A stretch of 12,886 bases of DNA from Bacillota bacterium. GTDB lineage: Bacteria > Bacillota > Clostridia > Saccharofermentanales > Fastidiosipilaceae. The position numbers were made by a program, and so were the translations under genes. The notes below the pieces were generated by a model that worked only from the letters and a program-made list of their open reading frames with translations, did no database searches and had not been told where the DNA came from. Shown piece after piece: positions 1 to 5,941 of the stretch. Location of the stretch: NCBI GenBank assembly GCA_023388205.1, contig JAEWGS010000053.1:1-12886 (forward strand), read 5' to 3'. Numbering within the stretch: the first letter of the stretch is position 1; each line of letters starts with the position of its first letter.

Positions 1-125
1 TTGAGCTATTTTTGGAGAAAAATGTCAATTTGTTTACGCCACCTTTGCGTCTGCGCCTCGCTGCGCTCCACAAATGCTTCTCGAAGTAAGCAAGATCTCT
101 TTAAATCTCAAAATCAAACGGGTCG

Positions 126-175
126 CCTTGCCCTTGCCCTTGCCCTTGCCCTTGCCCTTGCCCTTGCCCTTGCCC
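126..175. repeat. Hexanucleotide array (CCTTGC)8, G-quadruplex-prone on the minus strand
   Basis: Eight perfect CCTTGC units run from 126 to 173, followed by CC at 174-175. The minus strand, which is the sbp transcript sense strand, reads GGG-CAA repeated, giving eight GGG runs with three-base spacers, enough for two stacked G-quadruplexes. The array is 3' of sbp. The rest of 1-254 holds no gene I can support and no intrinsic terminator. Confidence 0.95.
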
Positions 176-226
176 ACAGAACTCAACTTACGTCACGCCT
201 TTGGAGGCAAAACGCAGAAGCACAGC

Positions 227-270
227 TTTGATGCAGTCCTGGCGCTCATTTGATTCAGTCCTGGCGCTCA
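227..270. repeat. 22-bp tandem duplication spanning the sbp stop codon
   Basis: Units 227-248 and 249-270 match at 21 of 22 bases. The single difference (G233 versus T255) falls on the third base of the sbp TGA stop as read on the minus strand: the coding copy has TGA and the downstream copy has TGC. Confidence 0.9.
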
Positions 271-1130
271 AATAAATCATCATCGTAATAATCGCGATTC
301 TGGCTGCGCTGCCACTGGACTGTATTCATCAGGCGCCCCGTTTTTGAATAGTGATTGGGCAAAGCGCGTTCACGCTCCATCTCCTGCAATTTTCTAAATT
401 GCGTTTCGTCCAAAATCCCCCGCTCCTGACGCAAGTTGTCTTCAGACTCCGACGAATTGGTTTCTTCAAAGCGCGTCAATTGGACCCCTTGAACTCTTTC
501 TCTCAAGCGTCGCAGGGTTTGCTCTCGCAGGCCCTGTGTTCTTTCTGTGTCCAGGTCCGTCCCAGCTAACACGCGACGCTCACTGAATCGGGGCTTATCT
601 GCTGTCTCGCTGAACGACGGCACTTCATAAGCCTTGAGGGATGCTTCTTCATAAGCCTTGGGAGATGCTTCTTCATAGGCTTTGGCAGATGGCGCGTCAT
701 GAACTTTTGACATCGCACGAAAATCACTTTGATCTTGAGAAGAAAGCCCAGGTTCCATTTCTTCTCGAGCCTGCCGCGAAGCCTTTTGCATCGCCCTGCG
801 ATCCACACGAACCAAAAACTCCTGCTGAACACGTGCAAAATTTTGGAACAAGCGCACACCGAAGGCAAAAATCGGGCACAAATAAAGCGGCAAGCCGAGT
901 TGCTCACCAATCGCAGCTAAGGCAAAAGCCAACAAGCTATTCGCTAGCAAAGATAAATAGACGGCGCGCACATCATACATTCGGCGCATGAGCATCGACA
1001 GGGCGTGCATCAACACATCCAAAATCGCGAGGATGAGGAGCGCAAGGTAGGTCCAATATTCACTGGGTATCGCCGCAGGCCAAAATGCGCCGATCAGCAA
1101 ACCTAAAATAAGTGCGAATAAAGGCAACAT
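255..1130 (-). CDS. sbp: Small basic protein family (Sbp, DUF1290) with a long cytoplasmic C-terminal extension
   Basis: Residues 1-105 match the small basic protein family found beside divIB/ftsQ in Bacillota: PLFALILGLLIGAFWP (helix 1), SEYWTYLALLILAILDVL (helix 2), a positively charged loop RRMYDVR (49-55), then a helix at about 57-75, and the family signature FAFGVRLFQNFA (88-99). The molecular function of the family is unknown. Charge distribution suggests four membrane segments with both ends in the cytoplasm. The family is usually about 110-125 residues; this protein has 291. Residues 106-291 are charged and low in complexity, with an eight-residue repeat (SAKAYEEA type, 148-171) and the ending DDDLFERQD. 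The ATG at 1130 is the only start between an upstream stop and the first helix, but its ribosome site is weak (AAAGGGA about 12 bases upstream). Family call is confident; the extension's role is unknown. Confidence 0.88.
   Translation of the reverse strand: MLPLFALILGLLIGAFWPAAIPSEYWTYLALLILAILDVLMHALSMLMRRMYDVRAVYLSLLANSLLAFALAAIGEQLGLPLYLCPIFAFGVRLFQNFARVQQEFLVRVDRRAMQKASRQAREEMEPGLSSQDQSDFRAMSKVHDAPSAKAYEEASPKAYEEASLKAYEVPSFSETADKPRFSERRVLAGTDLDTERTQGLREQTLRRLRERVQGVQLTRFEETNSSESEDNLRQERGILDETQFRKLQEMERERALPNHYSKTGRLMNTVQWQRSQNRDYYDDDLFERQD
618..689 (-). repeat. 24-bp coding tandem repeat, about three copies, in the Sbp extension
   Basis: Three 24-base units encode SAKAYEEA, SPKAYEEA and SLKAYEVP (Sbp residues 148-171). 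The shared plus-strand core CTTCATA(A/G)GC(C/T)TT recurs every 24 bases. In-frame units keep the reading frame intact if copy number changes. Confidence 0.85.
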
Positions 1131-1192
1131 ACGCCGCTTCTGTCCCTTTCTGTCTTCTTAAAATGCGTCGCGCCTGAGATCAAAAATCTCAC

Positions 1193-1288
1193 TCACTTCA
1201 TATCGAAATCAAAGCACACCTTAACTTCATCTTCGTCCTGGATGATTTTTCGCAGTTCAGTGTGGCAATCGTTCGAAAAGATCATCAT
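1193..1288 (-). CDS. Possible 31-residue small ORF overlapping the ftsQ 3' end
   Basis: In a frame different from ftsQ, ATG codons at 1288 and 1285 open a frame of 31 codons ending in TGA at 1193-1195. It runs 64 bases beyond the ftsQ stop. Its second half is acidic (IIQDEDEVKVCFDFDMK) and looks more protein-like than random intergenic translation. There is no clear ribosome site; re-initiation at the ftsQ end would be needed. It could instead be a decayed gene end, a former extension of FtsQ lost by frameshift, or chance. I do not recognise the peptide. It fills much of the 126-base ftsQ-sbp gap, which otherwise holds only a short hairpin at 1175-1191 (TGAGAT with ATCTCA). Confidence 0.18.
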   Translation of the reverse strand: MMIFSNDCHTELRKIIQDEDEVKVCFDFDMK

Positions 1289-2870
1289 CGCCCGCAGCCG
1301 TCGGCACAGCAGCTCGCGGCGGATCTGTCTCCTCAGCTTCTGTCAGTTCTGGAATCTGGTCCGCTAAAGGATCGTTTTGTGCAACATCCGTGCTTTTCGT
1401 CTCATCCGCTTGTGACGCTTCAGTCAGTTCTGGAATCAGCTCATCGAGCGGATTTTTTCCCCCATTTTCGCCTTGCCCCGCTTTGAGCGCAATAAATACG
1501 CGATTCTTACCACTAAGATCCAAATAACCCGCTCCCAAATTAGATAGGTCATTCATCTTGATCGCTTGACGCAGCCAGCTCAATTGCTTCGAAAAATCGC
1601 TATCCACAGTGAGCATCACTGAAAAAGGTGCCCCGGGCGTCACATCGTTCATCGTCAAATAAAGCTTCTGGTGGTCCATAATCCGCACACTTTGCAGCAT
1701 TAAGAAAACCGCCAAGCCGTCATTACTGTCCTGGTCCGCGCGCAAAAGCGCATCGATGACTTGCAAAGTCGCATCGAGACTTTGGCGCTGATCTGGGTTC
1801 ACAAAAGCCCCAGTTTGCAAATGATCTGTCGCCAAGCCCTCGATCAGCGGAATGCCTTTGGGCGGATTCCCAGCGTTCATCTGTAGCACTTTACCTTCAC
1901 GGTCAATCATCGCAAAGCCACCAGGAATCGCGAGATAAGCAACCTCGACGCGCTCTTCAACATCCACACAAAGCTGACTTGGGAATCGGATGTAGCAATG
2001 CGCCGAACGCAAATAAGGGAAGCGGTCAAGGAGCCGCTCTTCCATAGCCTGATTTTCAAGTGAAAGCCAAGACTGAGGCCCACCTTGAATCAAGGTCAAT
2101 AAATGCTGGCCAGGTTTGACGTTCAGCGCATGACGAATGTCCGTCGCATCAAGCGTTTTCACACCCGTGATCATCACATCTTCCAAATAGAACTGCGGCA
2201 TCAAGGCAATCAAAGTCACCGCTAGGGCAAAGATCAAAGCCAAGGTCAGCATCACGAGTCTTCGACTCCTCAGACCCGGTGTTAAGCGCGCTTTGGCCGC
2301 TTCATTTTTCGACTGAAGCTCATTCGCCAAAGGGCTTCTCGCTAAACTTTTGGCCTGACGCTTCAAGGTGCGGCGAATCTGCTGCTCACGCTTGCGGCGC
2401 ATCTGCTTCGCTCGGCCGCGCGAGTCCATCTTGGCTGCATCTTTTTTTCTGCGCTCGTCAGCGACGCGACGCTCCGCCTCTTCAACCGCACGCGCGTAAG
2501 GATCCCCCGCAGCCGTCACGCCGCCGCTTTCTTTTCGAAGCTTCCCTGAAGCCGCTTCATCTGGACTAGACGCCGCGTTTTGCACAGATTTTTGCCACTG
2601 ATGAAACTTCGCTTGTCCGTTTTGAAAACCGGATTTGATTTTACTTAAAGCCTGCTGACTCAAGCGGTTCAAGCGTTGGGATTCACGTTTTCTTTGCTTC
2701 GCCTTTTTTTGTTCAAAGCGTTCTTGCTCTCTTTGCTCTTGCACTTGAGCCAGGAGATCCGCCTCAGGAATGGGCGCAGCCGCGCTCGACTCAGACGTCA
2801 GATCCTGAACGCCTGATGGCTTCGAGTTTGGGCTTTCCAGATCCTGTTTCTGGCGCGCGTCCTTAGGCAT
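1257..2870 (-). CDS. ftsQ: Cell division protein FtsQ/DivIB with long cytoplasmic and C-terminal extensions
   Basis: FtsQ/DivIB is the bitopic divisome scaffold that binds FtsL and FtsB/DivIC. The 537-residue product is about twice the usual size (260-280). Residues 1-204 are cytoplasmic and hydrophilic, strongly basic towards the membrane (for example KQMRRKREQQIRRTLKRQ at 155-172). The membrane helix is about 205-224, a POTRA domain follows at about 226-303 (LEDVMITGVKTLDATDIRHAL), then the FtsQ beta domain (GGFAMIDREGKVLQ, IPLIEGL) to about 466. The remaining 70 residues form an acidic tail with a duplicated IPELTEA segment (479-485, 506-512), ending DDDLFERLPH. The start at 2870 has AAAGGAG at 2877-2883 and overlaps the murG stop. 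The tail should lie outside the membrane if the single-helix topology holds. The call rests on the helix-POTRA-beta architecture and position. Confidence 0.92.
   Translation of the reverse strand: MPKDARQKQDLESPNSKPSGVQDLTSESSAAAPIPEADLLAQVQEQREQERFEQKKAKQRKRESQRLNRLSQQALSKIKSGFQNGQAKFHQWQKSVQNAASSPDEAASGKLRKESGGVTAAGDPYARAVEEAERRVADERRKKDAAKMDSRGRAKQMRRKREQQIRRTLKRQAKSLARSPLANELQSKNEAAKARLTPGLRSRRLVMLTLALIFALAVTLIALMPQFYLEDVMITGVKTLDATDIRHALNVKPGQHLLTLIQGGPQSWLSLENQAMEERLLDRFPYLRSAHCYIRFPSQLCVDVEERVEVAYLAIPGGFAMIDREGKVLQMNAGNPPKGIPLIEGLATDHLQTGAFVNPDQRQSLDATLQVIDALLRADQDSNDGLAVFLMLQSVRIMDHQKLYLTMNDVTPGAPFSVMLTVDSDFSKQLSWLRQAIKMNDLSNLGAGYLDLSGKNRVFIALKAGQGENGGKNPLDELIPELTEASQADETKSTDVAQNDPLADQIPELTEAEETDPPRAAVPTAAGDDDLFERLPH
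1336..1437 (-). repeat. Duplicated segment encoding IPELTEA in the FtsQ tail
   Basis: A 21-base word at 1336-1356 recurs at 1417-1437 with one mismatch (T1341 versus A1422). The copies are 81 bases (27 codons) apart. The surrounding residues (NPLDELIPELTEA and DPLADQIPELTEA) are also similar, so the duplicated unit may have been larger and since diverged. Confidence 0.8.
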
Positions 2871-4044
2871 TTTCTTCTCCTTTGGGCGGATTTTGAATCA
2901 ACGCTTCGAGCTCGTCACAAAGCAAATCGACCGCTTCTGCATAAGCGAGCTGTCGACTCGCCTGTTCCATTGCCTCACGTTTTTTCTCAGAACTGAGGCA
3001 CTTTTCAATCGTTGATCCAAGTATCTTAGCTTCTAGTTTATCGTCTGAAATCAACTCTGCCGCACCTTTTTCAACGAAAACTTTCGCATTGGCGGTCTGA
3101 TGGTCCGCCGCTGCATAAGGATAAGGCACAAAAATCGCCGCTCGCCCCAGCATGGCCACTTCAGCGCAGGTCATCGCCCCCGATCGACAAATCAGGAGAT
3201 CGGCTGCCGCCATATAGTCCGTCATATTGTCAAGATAATCATACAAGGTAAGGTTTAAGTCTTCTGGGCTCGTCTTCGCAGCTTCAATCCAGGCACAAGT
3301 TTCGTCGTAGCGCTTAGGACCCGTCGCCAAAATAACGCGAAGCGAAGGGTGCTTTTCAGGACTTTGTTGTCGCTCAATTAAGTAATCAAGCAAAGCCCGA
3401 TTGATGTTTCTTGCACCCAAAGATCCGCCCAAAGCGACGAGCAAACGCTCGTCCTCTTTCAGACTCAAGCCGAGTTGTGCGCGCGCAGTTTCTCTTGTTT
3501 TTTGCAATAGATCTTTGGAGACTGGATTGCCGGTCAAAACAACACGTTTGGCCTTTCTGAAACAATCGCGTGAAGCTTCCCAGGAAATACAAACACAGTC
3601 CGCATCTTGGCTCATCATGCGGTTGCTGCGTCCAGCAAATACATTCTGTTCGTGAATCAATCGTGGGATCGCCGATTTTTTTGCGGCCCCCATGAGTGGC
3701 GCGCAAACATAGCCACCCGTGCCCACACAAGCAGCCGGACGCAGGTCACGAATCAGCTCAAGGCAGTGCTTTTCCCCACTTTTATAAGCTCTAAGCGCTT
3801 TGAATAAAGCGATCGGATTTTTGAAATGAAACGGTAAAGCTTCAATCGCTTGAAATTCAAAACCCGCCTGTTGAACCATGCGCTGCTCCAAGCCTCTCGT
3901 CGTCCCTAAAAATAGAATCGGACGCTGAGGCTGGCGAGCTCTGAGCTCCTTTGCAAGTGCCAAAGCCGGATTAATATGCCCTGCAGTTCCACCACAGGCA
4001 AAAAAGATTGGCGCAAGCGCTCGGGTCTCATTCAAAGCCGTCAT
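2863..4044 (-). CDS. murG: UDP-GlcNAc:lipid I N-acetylglucosaminyltransferase MurG
   Basis: MurG is the membrane-associated GT-B transferase that adds GlcNAc to lipid I to form lipid II on the cytoplasmic face. Numbered from the ATG at 4044 (393 residues, slightly longer than the common 355-370), it has FACGGTAGHINPALALA (15-31) with the GGTAGH loop, GTGGYVCAPL (108-117), HEQN (131-134), LGGSLGARNIN (205-215), the UDP-GlcNAc-binding block CRSGAMTCAE (286-295) with E295, and PYPYAAADHQTANA (308-321). The open frame extends 68 codons further upstream into ftsW, but that leader is a shadow of ftsW. The stop overlaps the ftsQ start by 8 bases. Expression is therefore probably tied to both neighbours. 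Confidence 0.97.
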   Translation of the reverse strand: MTALNETRALAPIFFACGGTAGHINPALALAKELRARQPQRPILFLGTTRGLEQRMVQQAGFEFQAIEALPFHFKNPIALFKALRAYKSGEKHCLELIRDLRPAACVGTGGYVCAPLMGAAKKSAIPRLIHEQNVFAGRSNRMMSQDADCVCISWEASRDCFRKAKRVVLTGNPVSKDLLQKTRETARAQLGLSLKEDERLLVALGGSLGARNINRALLDYLIERQQSPEKHPSLRVILATGPKRYDETCAWIEAAKTSPEDLNLTLYDYLDNMTDYMAAADLLICRSGAMTCAEVAMLGRAAIFVPYPYAAADHQTANAKVFVEKGAAELISDDKLEAKILGSTIEKCLSSEKKREAMEQASRQLAYAEAVDLLCDELEALIQNPPKGEENA

Positions 4045-5918
4045 ACTTTTGCTCCCCCTACAGATCTTTGCATCTCGAGTAACTGTTGCCGTGTCACGAC
4101 GCGGAAGCGCGAAATGCTCAGCAAAACACCCACCGTCGCCAAGAAGATCAAGTTCGCCGATCCGCCGTAGCTGAAAAAGGGCAGTGAAATACCTGTCGGT
4201 GGGACGGCGCCTACATTCACCGCGATGTTCAAAAATCCCTGAATACATATGAGGAAGGTAAAGCCTCCCGCCAAACTTCGATCAAATGAATTATTGGTTT
4301 GCAAGGAGAGCTTAAGCCCCAGATAAAGATAGATCAAAAATAAAGCAATCACGGCCAGACCACCCAAGAAGCCAAGTTCCTCAACAATGCTCGAGAAAAT
4401 ATAGTCGTTATGATTTTCGGGAAGATAGTTGTATTTTTGTCGACCGTTTCCTAAACCAAGACCCGTCCAACCGCCTGATCCGATCGCAATTTCTGCCTGT
4501 TCAGTCTGATACAAGTCGTCTTCCGTCGCTTCATCTGACTCCGTGAAAATATTGATGCGCTGAACCACGTGATTCCAGCGATTGGAAAACTTTGCCGGCA
4601 AAAGCGGAGAGATTGCGAGGAAAATAAACAGCAAAACCAAAAGCAAACAGAGAACTTCAAGCCCGCCGCAAATCCAGCTGCGAAGTTTCAGCTGATTCAT
4701 ACTGAAAACCACAAAAGTCATAAACAAGATGATGATCACCGCAGACATGTGGCTTTGAAGCGAGATCAAAAGGCACCAGAACAAGATCAGGGAACTTGGA
4801 ACAAAAATATCGATAAAGCCATCCAACCAAGGTTGCCGATGCGGGTGCGCTGCGATAAAAGCGCCTTTGGCACGCAGGCGATTGACTTGACTAAAATAAA
4901 CAGCCAAGCAGAAAATCACGCCGATTTTTGCAATCTCAGAAGGCTGAAAGCCCGTGCGACCAGCAAAGGGCAAGGGCAACCAACGTCTCTGACCGTTCAC
5001 CAAACGGCCAATGCTCGGCACCAGCACGATGGTTAGCAAGAAAAGGGTGAAGAGATAATACAAAATCGCCCATCCAGCCTTGTCGAGCTTGCCCACATTA
5101 AAAGATCCCAAAAGCCCCATGATAATAATGCCCATGAACGTAAAGACGCCCTGGCGCAAAATGAAGTAATTTGAACTTTCATTTTCTTGTATCCCGCGGG
5201 TCATCGAGGCTGAATAGAGCATCACGAGCCCAAAGCAAAGCATACAGACGACCACGACGATCAGCGCCAAATTGGGCGGATTCTTGATTGTTGTTCGAGA
5301 CAACATATTTTGGAAACTGATACTGCGATTGGCCTGCAAAGCGTTGATCTCGTTGCTTTTGTTCGTCGAACGAGCCGCCTTTTGCTGGCTGCCCTTAATC
5401 ACTTGGGCGTGCCCATAGTATTCGCGAGTGGAACGCTTGCGTTCAGGAGCTTGCGCCTTCGGCTCATCGGCATAAGCTCCGCTCTTTTGCCTTATCGAAA
5501 AGTCTGATCTCGCTCGGCGATCATCCGCGGGGACCTCATCATAGCTGAAACGCTCGAACGCTTTTCCCTCATCGAAACGCTCGAACACTTTTCCCTCATC
5601 ACGAACATCATAAGCGCCGTCATAGCGCATCGCAGTATGAGGCGTTCTTTCGGCGATTTGCCTATAGCGATCATCGCCTTCTTCTCTTTTTTCACGCCCA
5701 CGCTGAACCGTCCTGTCAAAGGGCGCTTTTGCAGCAGCTTCTAAATCAGGATCGTATTGGCCATCAAAATAGGGCTTATAGGACTCATTTGGCTCATTGG
5801 GCTCGTAGGACTCATAAGGCTCGTAGAGCTCATAGCGCTCAGCTTGACGCCGCAGAGCCTTTTCCTCATTGACCGCCTGAGTTTCTCCTTCTAAGTACCA
5901 GTCACGCTCGTCTCTCAC
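4041..5918 (-). CDS. ftsW: Septal peptidoglycan glycosyltransferase FtsW with a 210-residue N-terminal extension
   Basis: FtsW (SEDS family) polymerises lipid II at the division site with its partner class B PBP. The conserved core starts near residue 215 (NLALIVVVVCMLCFGLVML, first helix). It carries NGQRRWLPLPFAG (308-320), GFQPSEIAKIG (323-333), LPENHNDYIFSSIVEELG (499-516), whose D505 lies where the SEDS catalytic aspartate is known, and PPTGISLPFFSYGG (573-586). The preceding 210 residues are hydrophilic and rich in Tyr, Glu, Arg and Pro, with YEP-type triplets at 29-49 and a duplicated nonapeptide DEGK(V/A)FERF at 107-124. I infer a disordered cytoplasmic domain. The start is GTG (5918) with GGGGGA at 5923-5928, and the frame is open throughout. 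The stop overlaps the murG start as ATGA. RodA or SpoVE identities are possible, but dcw context favours FtsW. Confidence 0.95.
   Translation of the reverse strand: MRDERDWYLEGETQAVNEEKALRRQAERYELYEPYESYEPNEPNESYKPYFDGQYDPDLEAAAKAPFDRTVQRGREKREEGDDRYRQIAERTPHTAMRYDGAYDVRDEGKVFERFDEGKAFERFSYDEVPADDRRARSDFSIRQKSGAYADEPKAQAPERKRSTREYYGHAQVIKGSQQKAARSTNKSNEINALQANRSISFQNMLSRTTIKNPPNLALIVVVVCMLCFGLVMLYSASMTRGIQENESSNYFILRQGVFTFMGIIIMGLLGSFNVGKLDKAGWAILYYLFTLFLLTIVLVPSIGRLVNGQRRWLPLPFAGRTGFQPSEIAKIGVIFCLAVYFSQVNRLRAKGAFIAAHPHRQPWLDGFIDIFVPSSLILFWCLLISLQSHMSAVIIILFMTFVVFSMNQLKLRSWICGGLEVLCLLLVLLFIFLAISPLLPAKFSNRWNHVVQRINIFTESDEATEDDLYQTEQAEIAIGSGGWTGLGLGNGRQKYNYLPENHNDYIFSSIVEELGFLGGLAVIALFLIYLYLGLKLSLQTNNSFDRSLAGGFTFLICIQGFLNIAVNVGAVPPTGISLPFFSYGGSANLIFLATVGVLLSISRFRVVTRQQLLEMQRSVGGAKV
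4053..4058 (-). promoter_or_regulatory. Shine-Dalgarno site for murG inside the ftsW 3' end
   Basis: GGGGGA lies 8 bases before the murG ATG at 4044, within the last ftsW codons. With the ATGA stop/start overlap at 4041-4044 it supports coupled translation and fixes the murG start, excluding the longer open frame that reaches 4248. Confidence 0.7.
5547..5600 (-). repeat. 27-bp tandem duplication in the FtsW extension
   Basis: Units 5547-5573 and 5574-5600 match at 26 of 27 bases (G5560 versus A5587), encoding DEGKAFERF and DEGKVFERF. Near identity points to a recent in-frame duplication. Confidence 0.9.
5772..5834 (-). repeat. Nine-base coding repeat (YEP-type triplets) in the FtsW extension
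   Basis: Seven consecutive three-residue units (residues 29-49 of FtsW) read YEL, YEP, YES, YEP, NEP, NES, YKP, encoded by degenerate copies of a 9-base unit (plus-strand consensus near GGCTCATAG). The units are in frame, so length changes would not break ftsW. Confidence 0.75.
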
Positions 5919-5941
5919 AAGCTCCCCCTCGTTTCAAAGGC

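Noticed and set aside
12..30. TTGACA (minus strand, 25-30) as a promoter for genes beyond the window
   Set aside because: The expected -10 position falls at or beyond the window edge and cannot be assessed.
22..231. Plus-strand frame with GGAG before an ATG at 22, encoding a (Leu-Ala)n run
   Set aside because: The run is just the hexamer array translated. The flanking residues resemble no protein and the frame is convergent to the cluster. The GGAG is also the loop of a small palindrome (8-23). Not enough to call a gene.
1175..1191. Hairpin TGAGAT/ATCTCA as a terminator after ftsQ
   Set aside because: The T-run is in the loop, not after the stem, and the stem is only 6 bp. It would also cut sbp from the block without a visible promoter.
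4045..4248. 68-codon N-terminal extension of murG
   Set aside because: It is the ftsW 3' end read in another frame. The ATG at 4044 has its own ribosome site and begins just before the conserved GGTAGH region.
4569..5036. Plus-strand frame (155 codons) antisense to ftsW
   Set aside because: It lies opposite conserved FtsW helices, with a translation rich in Gln/Lys that mirrors hydrophobic codons. Shadow frame.
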